Below, piece by piece: positions 54,686 to 63,972 of a DNA stretch of 64,000 bases. The DNA is from an uncultured Bacilli bacterium. Lineage in GTDB: Bacteria; Bacillota_I; Bacilli_A; RF39; UBA660. The notes under the pieces were generated by a model that saw only the letters and a program-made list of their open reading frames with translations, did no database searches and was not told the origin of the DNA. The stretch is taken from positions 11,164 through 75,163 of the forward strand of contig CAKPCB010000007.1 of NCBI GenBank assembly GCA_934141245.1. Direction: 5' to 3'. The position numbers and the translations under genes were made by a program. Position 1 is the first letter of the stretch. Each line of letters begins with the position of its first letter.

Positions 54686-56665
54686 CTATTTATTCATTAT
54701 TTCTTTTAATTTTTCATCATTCCAAATTTCTATACCTAAGCTTACTGCTTTATCATATTTGCTTCCAGGGTTTTCCCCAACTATAACCACTGATGTTTTT
54801 TTACTAACAGAATCTGTTACTTTTCCACCAAGATTTTCAATTAATTCCTTTATCTCATCTCTAGGTTTTGATAAAGTACCCGTAATAACAAATGTTTTAT
54901 TAGAAAACTCTGCTTTTTCAACAGTTTTTGTTAATAAACATTTTTCATTTAATCCTATTTCAATAAGCTTCAATACCTGTTCTTTATTATATGGCACTAA
55001 GAAATAATCAACTATGCTTTTTGCAATTATCTCACCAATATCATAAATACTTTTCAATTCGTCAAACGTGGCATTCATAAAATTAGTCATTGTGTCGAAC
55101 TTCTTAGCAAGAATTTTTGCCGTTTTTTCACCTACATTTTGTATACCTAAAGCAAATATAAATCTCTCCAACGAATTATTTTTACTTGTCTCTATTGCTG
55201 TCAAAATGTTTTCAACACTTTTCTCACCAAAACCTTCCAGTTCTATTAAATCCTTCTTATGTTGCTGTAATTTATAAATATCCACAAAACTGTTTATAAA
55301 ATGCATGTTATAAAAATCTTCAATTATTCTTTCACCTAATCCATCGATGTTCATAGCTTTTCTACTTACAAAATGGATTAGACTTTCTATCTTTCTTGCA
55401 TCACAAGCTGGATTCATACAATAATAATCCACTTGTCCACCTTTTTTTATTAGAGGACTATTACATATAGGGCAATTGGTTATCATTTTAAATAATATTT
55501 CATTCCCATTTCTACGTTCCGGCAATGGCTTAACTACTTCTGGAATTACATCTGCTGCTTTTCTTATTGATACTGTATCCCCAATTCTTAAGTCCTTTCC
55601 TAATACATAATCCTCATTATGTAGTGTTGCCCTTCTTATTGTTGATCCCTGAACAATAACTGGTTCTAAAACTGCATTTGGAGTTATTTGACCAGTTCTT
55701 CCAACAGTAAAAACTATATCGGTTAGCTTTGTTAAAACCTCTGTTGCAGGAAATTTATATGCTGTAGCCCATTTTGGATACTTTGCTGTAAATCCCATTT
55801 TTCTTTGATCAGAAATATTATTAAGCTTTATTACAATTCCATCTATTTCGTATGGAAGTGATGCCCTTTCTTTTTGCTTGTCACTAATAAAATTTAACAA
55901 TTCATTGATGTTATAAACTATTTGATTATTAGGATTTACTCTAAAACCTAACTCTTTCATAAATTCAAGTGCAGCATAATGAGTAGTTATTCCATAATCT
56001 TCTGGATTGGGTAAATGATATATCCAACATTCAAGTTTTCTTGATGCAGCAATTTTTGAATCTAATTGTCTTATTGAACCAGCCGCAGCATTCCTTGGAT
56101 TTTGAAATAAATCCAATCCTTTTTCCTCTCTTCTTTTATTTAGACTATGGAACACTTTTTTACTCATATATATTTCCCCACGTACCTCAATGTCAATGTT
56201 TTTTTTCAAAGTAAGTGGAACTGTTTTTATAGTTTTAACATTTTCCGTTATATCTTCACCAATGATTCCATCTCCTCTAGTAGCAGCACTAACAAGCTTT
56301 CCATTTTCATAATGAAGAGATACACTTAATCCATCAATTTTTAACTCACATACATATGTCGGATCAATGTTTTCCTTCCTAATTCTATTATCAAATGCAA
56401 TTATCTCCGATTCATTAAACACATTACTTAGTGAGAGCATTGGAATAGCATGAGTTACTTTTTTAAATTCATCTAAAACTTTGCCACCAACTCTAACTGT
56501 TGGAGAATCATCCCTAACTAGTTCTGGATGAGCTAATTCTATATCAAATAATTCTCTTAAATATTTATCATACTCTTGATCCGTTATAGTAGGCTTGTCC
56601 AAAGTATGATAATTATAATCTGCTTCATTTATTATTTTTATTAATTCATCGTATCTATCTTGCAT
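54686..56665 (-). CDS. ligA: NAD-dependent DNA ligase LigA
   Basis: 659 aa from ATG 56665 (AAGGTG 6 nt upstream; a GTG at 56674 lies within the SD). Joins Okazaki fragments. Adenylation domain with catalytic Lys in CELKIDGLSVSL (about 112), OB fold, four-cysteine zinc finger (CPICNSPL...CMNPACDARK, about 395-420), HhH domain, and a C-terminal BRCT (FVITGTLSKPRDEIKELIE). It is last in the series pcrA - lemA - TPM - ligA; the usual order in Bacillota has pcrA and ligA adjacent. Confidence 0.97.
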   Translation of the reverse strand: MQDRYDELIKIINEADYNYHTLDKPTITDQEYDKYLRELFDIELAHPELVRDDSPTVRVGGKVLDEFKKVTHAIPMLSLSNVFNESEIIAFDNRIRKENIDPTYVCELKIDGLSVSLHYENGKLVSAATRGDGIIGEDITENVKTIKTVPLTLKKNIDIEVRGEIYMSKKVFHSLNKRREEKGLDLFQNPRNAAAGSIRQLDSKIAASRKLECWIYHLPNPEDYGITTHYAALEFMKELGFRVNPNNQIVYNINELLNFISDKQKERASLPYEIDGIVIKLNNISDQRKMGFTAKYPKWATAYKFPATEVLTKLTDIVFTVGRTGQITPNAVLEPVIVQGSTIRRATLHNEDYVLGKDLRIGDTVSIRKAADVIPEVVKPLPERRNGNEILFKMITNCPICNSPLIKKGGQVDYYCMNPACDARKIESLIHFVSRKAMNIDGLGERIIEDFYNMHFINSFVDIYKLQQHKKDLIELEGFGEKSVENILTAIETSKNNSLERFIFALGIQNVGEKTAKILAKKFDTMTNFMNATFDELKSIYDIGEIIAKSIVDYFLVPYNKEQVLKLIEIGLNEKCLLTKTVEKAEFSNKTFVITGTLSKPRDEIKELIENLGGKVTDSVSKKTSVVIVGENPGSKYDKAVSLGIEIWNDEKLKEIMNK

Positions 56666-56757
56666 ATATTTCACCTTAATTACTATTATATCAAAAAAGT
56701 GAATCTATGGATAACACTTTTTTATTATCAATTAACATTCAAAGCTTAACATCAAAG

Positions 56758-56790
56758 TAAAAATCGACTCTTTTATGAATCGATTTTTAT
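56758..56790 (-). terminator. Terminator of the lemA-TPM pair
   Basis: Minus strand AAAATCGA...TCGATTTTT hairpin just after the TPM-protein stop. It separates the pair from ligA. Confidence 0.7.
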
Positions 56791-56796
56791 TTTTTA

Positions 56797-57678
56797 TTAA
56801 AAGCCTCTTGATGAGCCCCCTCCACCGGATGAGCCTCCTCCGCCATGAAAACCTCCAGATGATGATCTACTGCTAAAGAAACCACCACTTCTACCCTGGC
56901 CACGATAACCACCCGTACCAGTTATTCTTGCAGAACCAATAATAAATCCCACGATGTTACAAAAAACTGCTACCCTAATTGTATCAAATATGCTGGCTAT
57001 TAAACTAAAACCACCAGCAAGTATAATAGATATTACTAAATCATAAATTCCTACACCCATTATTCCAAGTTTCTGACGCTTTATATTTGCTACTAATATT
57101 CCAGCCATAAAACAAGTTACATAGAAAATTATGAATCCACCGCCTTTTTGATTATTAGTACTTTGTGACACATTTTCTTCTGGTAATCCATCATAATGAT
57201 TAGAAATCAATTTATAAAATGCCTGATATCCATTTTTTATTCCTAAATCATAATCATTATTTTTAAAATATGGAATCATGTATTGATCTTGAACTCTACC
57301 TGTTTTACCATCAGTTAGAAATCCTTCCAATCCATATCCAACTTCTATTCTTGATTTTCTGTCTTCAACTGACAAAAGTATTAACAGACCATTTTTCTTA
57401 TCTTTATTTCCTATCCCAAACTTATTAAATACATCATTTGCATAATCTTCAATTGCTGAACCATCCATATTTTTAACAGTTACTACAACTATTTGTGCAC
57501 CTGTCTTATCATATAATTTAGCACTATTTTCTAATATATAATTCTTTGTATCTTCACTCAAAACATTAGCATAATCATTAACATAAAACTCATTAGTTGG
57601 ACTAACAATTGCATTTGAAGATTGTGAAAACGAAAAAAATAGTATTAAAGTAAATACTAAATATAATATTTTTTTCAT
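56797..57678 (-). CDS. TPM-domain membrane protein with Gly/Ser-rich tail
   Basis: 293 aa. Signal peptide (to about residue 22), TPM domain (NEFYVNDYANVLSEDTKNYI to about 165) of the YgcG/Psb32 type, which is found with LemA in many bacteria, then membrane helices (about 180-250) and a low-complexity tail rich in Gly, Ser and Phe (GGFHGGGGSSGGGGSSRGF). Its ATG overlaps the lemA stop by one base (TAATG). Molecular role unclear; TPM proteins are thought to be envelope-associated. Confidence 0.9.
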   Translation of the reverse strand: MKKILYLVFTLILFFSFSQSSNAIVSPTNEFYVNDYANVLSEDTKNYILENSAKLYDKTGAQIVVVTVKNMDGSAIEDYANDVFNKFGIGNKDKKNGLLILLSVEDRKSRIEVGYGLEGFLTDGKTGRVQDQYMIPYFKNNDYDLGIKNGYQAFYKLISNHYDGLPEENVSQSTNNQKGGGFIIFYVTCFMAGILVANIKRQKLGIMGVGIYDLVISIILAGGFSLIASIFDTIRVAVFCNIVGFIIGSARITGTGGYRGQGRSGGFFSSRSSSGGFHGGGGSSGGGGSSRGF

Positions 57679-58244
57679 TAATCAAAATTTACTTCTGGTA
57701 CTGTTTTAGCATTATCATTTGCTTCAAAATAATCTTTTGATTCGAATTTAAACATACCAGCAATTATATTGGTTGGGAATTTTTTTATATAAGAATTATA
57801 ATCACTTACTGTATCATTATAATTTTTTCTAGCTACTGCAATTCTGTTTTCTGTTCCTGCTAATTCATCTTGTAAATTTATAAAATTTTGATTTGCCTTT
57901 AAATCAGGATAATTTTCAACTACAACCATTAATGCTTTTATTGCATTTGATAATTCTTCATTAGCATTGGCTTTATCTTCTGTTGTTTTAGCATTTAATA
58001 AATTTGTTCTTGCAGATGTTATATTAGAAATAATTTTTTCCTCATGTGAAGCATATCCCTTAACTGTACTAACTAAATTTGGAATCAAATCTGCTCTTCT
58101 TTGTAAATATGTATCAATATTTTTTAATTCTTTTGTCACACTTTCTTCTTTTGAAACCATAGTATTGTACTTACCTACACAACTAAAACATAATATTGCC
58201 ACTACTGCAATGATAGCAATTAATATAATTGAACTCTTTTTCAT
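57678..58244 (-). CDS. lemA: LemA family protein
   Basis: 188 aa from ATG 58244 (GGAGG 7 nt upstream; an in-frame TTG at 58250 abuts the SD). One N-terminal membrane helix with a Cys at its end (FSCVGKYN), then a four-helix-bundle domain: YLQRRADLIPNLVSTVKGYASHEEKII is the LemA signature (D-L-I-P-N-L), and the ending IAGMFKFESKDYFEA is also typical. Function unknown; coupled to the TPM gene. Confidence 0.93.
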   Translation of the reverse strand: MKKSSIILIAIIAVVAILCFSCVGKYNTMVSKEESVTKELKNIDTYLQRRADLIPNLVSTVKGYASHEEKIISNITSARTNLLNAKTTEDKANANEELSNAIKALMVVVENYPDLKANQNFINLQDELAGTENRIAVARKNYNDTVSDYNSYIKKFPTNIIAGMFKFESKDYFEANDNAKTVPEVNFD

Positions 58245-58324
58245 ATTCAATCCTCCTATGATATAAATATATTATTTTTTAATGCATTTGTAAATATTTT
58301 TATTTAATCATTATTTCTTACTTA

Positions 58325-60412
58325 CTAAATTTTACTTAAGCTTTTATGATTCTTCATAAGTTTTCTTATTCCATATGGATGCTTAAATGCAATACTAACA
58401 AGTGTTTTACTTACCTCTACGACTCTTCCATTTCCGAAAACTTCATGATATACATAGTCACCAACATTATATTCAATATCTTCTTCTCTAAAATATTCCT
58501 CTCTAGGTTTTGACTCAATTACATCATCTTTGAATTTTTTATCAATAACTTTTCCATCTATTTCATTTAAAAATCTACTTGCCGGATTTGCTTGTTCCTT
58601 ACCATATAGAGTCCTCATCCTAGCATTTACTAAATATAATTTTTTCTTTGCTCTAGTAATTGCAACATACATAAGTCTTCGTTCTTCTTCAATATCACTA
58701 CTGCTAAGCAAAGAGTTTATATGTGGAAAAATACCCTCTTCCAAACCTATAACAAAGACATAATCAAACTCTAATCCTTTAACGGAATGAACAGTCATTA
58801 AACTAATTCTATTTTTATCATCTTTATATTCATTCACATCACTTACTAAACTAATTTCAAGCAAAAAGTCTTCAAGTGAAATTAATCCATACTTTTCTTC
58901 AAATGATTTTGTAATAGATTTAAATTCCTCTAAGTTTTCCAATCTAATTTCTGAATCTAGGCTTTTCTCACTCTCATATTCAGCTCTCATACCCGTAACA
59001 TCTAAAATTTTATCAACAAGTTCAGTTAATGTCACATTATTTGATATTTCTTTTAATGACTCGATTGTATTCTTAAATTCTAATTCTTTACCACCTGTAA
59101 TAACTTCATATATGCTCTTATTCTCTATATTTGCAATATTAATAAGACTATTAACAGTTTTATTACCAATTCCTCTTTTTGGTGTATTAATAACCCTTAA
59201 TAAACTCACATTGTCTTTTTCATTATATATAAGTCTTAAATACGCAATTAAATCTTTTATTTCTTTTCTACTATAAAAGTAAAAACTTCCAACAACCCTA
59301 TAAGATATATTTTCTTTTAAAAATTCTTCCTCTACAATTCTAGATTGTGCATTAGTTCTATATAAAACAGCAATATCTTGTGGATTAATTCCCTTTGATA
59401 GTAAATTCTTTATTTCTCTTATAACATAGAAAGCTTCATCTCTTTCATTAAAAGCTTTAAAATAAGTTATTTTTTCACCATTTCCATTATTTGACCAAAG
59501 ATTCTTTGCTTTTCTTTCCTTATTGTTTTTTATAACTGAATTTGCGGCTTCAAGAATATTATTTGTCGATCTATAATTTTGCTCAAGCTTTATCGTAACT
59601 GCATCCTTATAGTCTTTTTCAAAATTTAAAATATTTCTATAATTAGCTCCTCTAAATCCATATATAGATTGATCAACATCACCAACAACGCATATATTTT
59701 TATATTTGTTACTTATTAATTTTGTTAAAATGTACTGAGCCTCATTTGTATCTTGATATTCGTCAATCAATATATATTTAAATCTTTCTTGATATTTATC
59801 TAGCACATCTTCATTTTCTTTAAATAATTTTATTGGGAGCATTAATAAATCATCAAAATCAACTGAATTGTTTTGTTTTAACATCTTCTTATACAATTCA
59901 TACACCTTTAATGTGATTTTTTCAAAATCACTTGCAGCATATTTTTGATAATCTGATGGTTCCATAAGTTCATTCTTACAACCACTTATTTTATTTCTTA
60001 TTGCAGATGGATTATATATTTTACTATCCAAGTTTAAATCTTTTAATATTCTTTTTATTATACTCAAGGTATCTTCACTATCCATTATTGTAAAATTACT
60101 AGAATATCCCAATCTTTGATAGTTTTCCCTCAATATTCTCAATCCAAAAGAATGAAAAGTCGACACCTGAAGCTTATTTGCAACCTCACCAATCATATTG
60201 CAAAGTCTTTCACTCATTTCTTTTGATGCTTTATTAGTAAATGTAATTGCTAATATATTATAAGGATTAACACCTAAATTTTCTATTAAATATGCTATTT
60301 TTGTTGTTAAAACTCTTGTTTTACCACTACCTGCACCCGCTAAAACCAAAAGTGGTCCACTATTTATTAATACTGCTTTTTGTTGCTCTTTATTCAAATC
60401 ATCTATCTTCAT
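58325..60412 (-). CDS. pcrA: ATP-dependent helicase PcrA/UvrD
   Basis: 695 aa. SF1A 3'-5' helicase for repair, rolling-circle plasmid replication and removal of RecA or RNA polymerase roadblocks. Motifs: LVLAGAGSGKT (I), ILAITFTNKAS (Ia), ILIDEYQDTN (II), CVVGDVDQSIYGFRG (III), EQNYRSTN (IV), MTVHSVKGLEFD (V) and RRLMYVAITRAKK (VI). The C-terminal 60 aa ends in a Tudor-like fold (YVYHEVFGNGRVVEVSK) that binds RNA polymerase in PcrA. It is complete, unlike the compact paralogue at 5482-6999. Confidence 0.96.
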   Translation of the reverse strand: MKIDDLNKEQQKAVLINSGPLLVLAGAGSGKTRVLTTKIAYLIENLGVNPYNILAITFTNKASKEMSERLCNMIGEVANKLQVSTFHSFGLRILRENYQRLGYSSNFTIMDSEDTLSIIKRILKDLNLDSKIYNPSAIRNKISGCKNELMEPSDYQKYAASDFEKITLKVYELYKKMLKQNNSVDFDDLLMLPIKLFKENEDVLDKYQERFKYILIDEYQDTNEAQYILTKLISNKYKNICVVGDVDQSIYGFRGANYRNILNFEKDYKDAVTIKLEQNYRSTNNILEAANSVIKNNKERKAKNLWSNNGNGEKITYFKAFNERDEAFYVIREIKNLLSKGINPQDIAVLYRTNAQSRIVEEEFLKENISYRVVGSFYFYSRKEIKDLIAYLRLIYNEKDNVSLLRVINTPKRGIGNKTVNSLINIANIENKSIYEVITGGKELEFKNTIESLKEISNNVTLTELVDKILDVTGMRAEYESEKSLDSEIRLENLEEFKSITKSFEEKYGLISLEDFLLEISLVSDVNEYKDDKNRISLMTVHSVKGLEFDYVFVIGLEEGIFPHINSLLSSSDIEEERRLMYVAITRAKKKLYLVNARMRTLYGKEQANPASRFLNEIDGKVIDKKFKDDVIESKPREEYFREEDIEYNVGDYVYHEVFGNGRVVEVSKTLVSIAFKHPYGIRKLMKNHKSLSKI

Positions 60413-60420
60413 ACTAACCT

Positions 60421-61035
60421 CTACAATTTTTTTGACTTCTCTAAAGGAATTAAGCTATTCATAAATTCCATTTCTAACATACTTGGATAAAAGTATCTTT
60501 CTTTTGTACCAAGCATTAAATTATCCTTATTAACTTTTGTATAGTCAAGTTCTACGTCAAATGGAAGAACTTTATTTTTTAATAAAACGACTTCCCTTAA
60601 AAATTCTCTTATAGTCCTACCATTACCTTCTCTAAAAGGATGAATTCTTATTAAATCATAATAAAATGGTGCTAATACAAAGGCATATTCTCCAACAGAA
60701 GACACTTTATCTATTTGACTACTATATTTTAGAATGGTTTCTCTACATTCACTATCAATCATTTCTGGAGACAAAAAATTATATCCATTTTTACTAAGAG
60801 TACATGTTCTTATCTTTCCTGCAAATGGATAAACATCGCAAAATATAAATTCATGTAACTGTTTTAAACTTTCAAAACTAACCTCATTTATAATTGGGTT
60901 CAAATTCAATGTTGTAAGTTTAATTAAAACAGATTCCTGTTCCAATTTTTGTAATTTTTCTTTTGAAGTCTCATTAAATTTATTTATAAGTACATTTGTA
61001 CCATTAATTAAATAATCATCCCATGAATCTCTCAT
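60421..61035 (-). CDS. Fic/DOC-domain protein
   Basis: 204 aa. Fic domain with the complete catalytic loop RIHPFREGNGRT (HPFx[D/E]GNGR; His near residue 136), the pre-loop helix and the flap region YPFAGKIRTCTLSKNGY. Such proteins transfer AMP (or another NMP) to target proteins, and as toxins modify DNA gyrase or topoisomerase IV. No intrinsic N-terminal inhibitory helix is obvious, so it may be controlled in trans by the small gene overlapping its start. ATG 61035 with AAGAAGG upstream. Confidence 0.9.
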   Translation of the reverse strand: MRDSWDDYLINGTNVLINKFNETSKEKLQKLEQESVLIKLTTLNLNPIINEVSFESLKQLHEFIFCDVYPFAGKIRTCTLSKNGYNFLSPEMIDSECRETILKYSSQIDKVSSVGEYAFVLAPFYYDLIRIHPFREGNGRTIREFLREVVLLKNKVLPFDVELDYTKVNKDNLMLGTKERYFYPSMLEMEFMNSLIPLEKSKKL

Positions 61036-61180
61036 TAGTTTTTACCTTCTTCTTTACTTTGTTTTGAACTTCATTACTAACTTCAACAATATCCCCTAAA
61101 ATTGGTTCTTCCTCAAGTGAGACATTTGCAAGAGCCATCTCAAATGCTCTTTTTAATAATTCATCTTTTAATACTTCCAT
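61016..61180 (-). CDS. Small ORF overlapping fic; probable Fic antitoxin
   Basis: 54 aa, ATG 61180 with GGTGAG upstream, TGA at 61016-61018, overlapping the fic start by 20 nt. Sequence begins MEVLKDELLKRAFEMALANV, a helix, followed by SLEEEP and a basic end (KVKKKVKTNERFMG). Fic antitoxins of the VbhA type block the active site with an [S/T]xxxE[G/N] motif; here S-L-E-E-E is present but the next residue is P, not G or N. Its place, size and overlap fit a Fic antitoxin; the motif is imperfect, so the role is inferred. Confidence 0.6.
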   Translation of the reverse strand: MEVLKDELLKRAFEMALANVSLEEEPILGDIVEVSNEVQNKVKKKVKTNERFMG

Positions 61181-61268
61181 ACAACTCACCACTACTATTA
61201 TATTTTATCATAATAATTCTTTTTTTTGTAGGTATTTCATACAATTTTAATAAGGAGCTGAGTAACAA

Positions 61269-61958
61269 ATGAATTTAATTTCCGATGGCGGTATCTCATC
61301 AAAAAATTCGCCTAACTACACCGCAGAAAGTTTTTTAATAAATAAAAAATCTTGTCATTGTAATGGCTACAAAATTGATATTTGTATAACAAATGATAAC
61401 AAGTTAATAGCAATAGATAACAATACAAAAAAAAGAGCTAATATTACAAACAAGTATATTGAGTCGCATAATTATTCAACGCTAAAGAATTTGAACATAG
61501 GTACACAAGTTAAAAAAAACAATATACTTCTTCTTGATAAAATATTGTCTGTAATAAAGCCAGAAACCGATATTTTTTTGTTAATAGATACTGATAATAA
61601 AATAAATGAAATAATAGATCAAATAATAAAAATCATTAATTCAAATCCAAATTTTAAATGGAATATACTATGCAGATCAAAAAAAATATTAAATCAGTTA
61701 TTAAATAGTGAAAAAAAGTTTAAAATTGGTATTATTGTTGAAGAAAATAATGATTGGTATTACTCTGCTGATTTCTATTATTTAGATAAAGAAAAATTTA
61801 ATCCACAAATAATAAAAGAAAAATTAAACGATAATCTAGAAATACTAATTGATGGAATAACGTCTAAAGAGGAAATGAACAGTATTAAAAACTTAATTGA
61901 TGTTGAAAACAAAAATATTTACTTCGTAAATAAAAATATTAACTGCTTAAATGATTAA
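61269..61958 (+). CDS. Degenerate GDPD-like protein (probable pseudoenzyme)
   Basis: 229 aa. ATG 61269 follows AAGGAGCTG. The protein aligns by pattern with glycerophosphodiester phosphodiesterases, a TIM-barrel family: SDGGISSKNSPNYTAESF stands where 'AHRGxxxxxPENTxxAF' is expected, GYKIDICITNDNKLIAIDNN where 'GIELDVxxTxDGxxVxxHD' is expected, and LLDKILSVIKPETDIFLLIDT where 'TLEEVL...LNIEIK' is expected. The catalytic His (HRG to DGG), the metal Glu (E-x-D to K-I-D) and the second His (HD to DN) are all missing. So the fold is probably kept but the phosphodiesterase activity is probably lost. Identification is by motif only. Confidence 0.6.
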   Translation: MNLISDGGISSKNSPNYTAESFLINKKSCHCNGYKIDICITNDNKLIAIDNNTKKRANITNKYIESHNYSTLKNLNIGTQVKKNNILLLDKILSVIKPETDIFLLIDTDNKINEIIDQIIKIINSNPNFKWNILCRSKKILNQLLNSEKKFKIGIIVEENNDWYYSADFYYLDKEKFNPQIIKEKLNDNLEILIDGITSKEEMNSIKNLIDVENKNIYFVNKNINCLND

Positions 61959-61973
61959 GTAGTTTTTTTATGT
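61940..61973 (+). terminator. Terminator of the GDPD-like gene
   Basis: ACTGCTTAA-ATGA-TTAAGTAGT followed by seven Ts, overlapping the stop codon. Confidence 0.75.
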
Positions 61974-62032
61974 ATACACACAAGATAGTTATTTACGTAT
62001 AATAAACTGTAATTATTAATAAGGAGGTCTTT

Positions 62033-63019
62033 ATGAAAAAAAAGATAATTACTTGTATTACTATTTTAGGCTTATTTATAGTAATTTGTGCTACAATGTT
62101 TGACTTGAACGAAAGAAATAAAAATAATTTAAAAAAGATTAAAGTAGCAGAAGTGGCACATAGTATATTTTACGCACCACAATATGCAGCAATAAATAAT
62201 GGATACTTTAAAGATGAAGGATTAGACATAGAACTAATATTAACCCCTGGTGCCGACAAGGTTGCTGCAGCAGTATTATCCGGAGATGTAGATATTGGTT
62301 TTTCTGGAAGCGAAGTTACAATATATGTTTACAATGGTAATCAAAAAGATTATTTGAAAACCTTTGCACAACTAACGCAAAAAGATGGTAGCTTTTTAGT
62401 ATCAAGAGAAAAAATAGAAAACTTTACTCTAAATGATCTAAAGGGCAAAAAAGTTATAGGTGGCAGAGCTGGAGGAATGCCAGAAATGACATTTGAATGG
62501 GCGCTTAGAAAGGCAGGAATAGATCCAAAAAAAGATTTAACAATTGACACTAGTATTGCTTTTGCCGCTATGGGAGGTTCATTCATTGGTGGAAATGGTG
62601 ATTTTGTTACATTATTTGAACCAACTGCACTAGAAATAGAGCAAAAGGGATATGGATATGTAGTTGCTTCTATTGGAGAATTAGGTGGAATTGTACCATA
62701 CACCTCTTATAGTGCAAAAACAAGTTATATAAATGATAACCCTAAAATAATTGAAAAGTTTAAAAATGCTACACAAAAAGGACTAGATTTTGTTCACAAA
62801 AGTGATAGCAAAACGATTGCTAAGAGTATACTAAGTTTCTTCCCAGATACTTCATTAGAAGATTTAACAAAAGTAATAGAGCGATACAAAAAGCAAGAGT
62901 CTTGGCCAAAAACAACTGATTTTACTAAAGAATCTTTTGATCACTTACAAGAGATAATGAAAGCATCAGGAGAACTAGATGAATTCGTTCCTTATGAAGA
63001 ATTAATGTATAAAGGGTAA
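62033..63019 (+). CDS. ABC transporter substrate-binding protein (NMT1/SsuA-like)
   Basis: 328 aa. Periplasmic-type binding protein of the NMT1/THI5-SsuA group: KVAEVAHSIFYAPQYAAINNGYFKDEGLDIEL at the start of the mature protein, then VLSGDVDIGFSG, LKGKKVIGGRAGGMPEMTFEWALRKAGI, and FLTLFEP-type positions. An uncleaved signal-anchor-like N-terminus (about 1-22) has no lipobox Cys. Likely ligands are thiamine pyrimidines, aliphatic sulfonates or related compounds; not decidable here. ATG 62033 after AAGGAGGTC. The ATPase gene follows by 2 nt; the permease is not in the window. Confidence 0.9.
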   Translation: MKKKIITCITILGLFIVICATMFDLNERNKNNLKKIKVAEVAHSIFYAPQYAAINNGYFKDEGLDIELILTPGADKVAAAVLSGDVDIGFSGSEVTIYVYNGNQKDYLKTFAQLTQKDGSFLVSREKIENFTLNDLKGKKVIGGRAGGMPEMTFEWALRKAGIDPKKDLTIDTSIAFAAMGGSFIGGNGDFVTLFEPTALEIEQKGYGYVVASIGELGGIVPYTSYSAKTSYINDNPKIIEKFKNATQKGLDFVHKSDSKTIAKSILSFFPDTSLEDLTKVIERYKKQESWPKTTDFTKESFDHLQEIMKASGELDEFVPYEELMYKG

Positions 63020-63021
63020 AA

Positions 63022-63450
63022 TTGAACAATTCTATACTAGAAATTAAAAACTTGAAAAAAATGTACCACGATGACGATGATGAAATTGTTGCAATAGAAG
63101 ATATAAGTTTAAATATTAATAAAGGTGAGTTCATCTCAATAGTTGGTCCATCCGGATGTGGAAAATCAACTTTACTATCCGTCCTATCTAACTTAGAAGA
63201 AAAATCAAATGGTGAAATTTTATTAAATAAAAACTTAAAAATAGGATATATGCTTCAAAAAGATTCCCTATTTCCTTGGAGAACAATATTGGAAAATTGC
63301 TTAACTGGATTGGAAATTACAAATTCTCTAAATGATACAACAAAAAAAAGAGTAATAAGATTATTAGAAACATATGGACTAAAGGAATTTATGAATAAAT
63401 ACCCAGATTCACTATCAGGAGGTATGAGACAGAGAGTTGTATGTATGTGA
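63022..63450 (+). pseudogene. ABC transporter ATPase (SsuB/TauB/ThiZ-like), truncated after the signature motif
   Basis: 142 codons from TTG 63022 (AAAGGG upstream), against about 245-260 for the family. Walker A IVGPSGCGKST, Q-loop MLQKDSLFPWRT and the signature LSGGMRQRV are intact, but the reading stops after RQRVVCM with TGA. Walker B (LLLDEP), D-loop and H-loop are missing, so it cannot hydrolyse ATP. The next bases do not encode the missing part in any frame that I can see to the window edge. The break lies within the most conserved part of the gene, which is what an element insertion would do. Confidence 0.8.
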
Positions 63451-63570
63451 TAAAGACACAAATGTTAAATAATGTCTTCACTATGTTCATGCACAGGTAT
63501 GAATAAGGTATAGACATTAGTGCAATAATTAAGTAAGTAACTTATAACTAAAAGAAAAGAGGCAAAAAAT
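63451..63570. other. Candidate left boundary of an inserted element
   Basis: The 120 nt after the truncated ATPase have no gene. They contain AAGACAC...ATGTCTT-type inverted sequence (about 63454-63480) and TTAAGTAAGTAACTTATAA (about 63530-63548). If an element interrupts the ABC gene, its junction would be at or just before the start of this stretch (about 63436-63452). No integrase is visible inside the window. Confidence 0.35.
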
Positions 63571-63966
63571 ATGTTATTAGATAATAATACAAAAAAAGTA
63601 ATTGAATTAGTTGGTATGTTTGATGATTTAAAGAAAATTGATAAAATAAGACTTGCTATATACTTATTAGAAAATAAAAACTTTAATATTAATTTTAATG
63701 TTAAAGATATAATAATTTTATTAAAAGAAGTATTAAACAAATTAGATCCAAATTATAGCAAAACTATTATAAATTTTTCTAAATATAAACATTTATTATT
63801 TCTTTCAGCCAAATATTTAGAGCTAACTGATATTGAAAAGAAGAAATTCACTATTGAAATGTTATTTAATATTTATGAAACTAACTTTGATGATGAAAAC
63901 ATAAACAAAGAAATTAATAATCATTTATATGTATATGATTATTGTTATTCATTAATGAATAAGTAA
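63571..63966 (+). CDS. Uncharacterised 131-aa helical protein
   Basis: ATG 63571 with AAAAGAGG about 8 nt upstream. The product is Lys/Asn/Ile-rich and mostly helical (KKVIELVGMFDDLKKIDKIRLAIYLLEN ... FTIEMLFNIYETNF) with no membrane segment or motif that I recognise. It follows the truncated ABC ATPase and ends just before a hairpin at the window edge. It could be cargo of an inserted element or an independent gene. Confidence 0.6.
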   Translation: MLLDNNTKKVIELVGMFDDLKKIDKIRLAIYLLENKNFNINFNVKDIIILLKEVLNKLDPNYSKTIINFSKYKHLLFLSAKYLELTDIEKKKFTIEMLFNIYETNFDDENINKEINNHLYVYDYCYSLMNK

Positions 63967-63972
63967 CTAAAA

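Noticed and set aside
61975..62032. Thiamine (TPP) riboswitch before the NMT1-like binding protein
   Set aside because: Only about 60 nt lie between the preceding terminator and the start codon, too short, and no TPP motif (CUGAGA) is seen.
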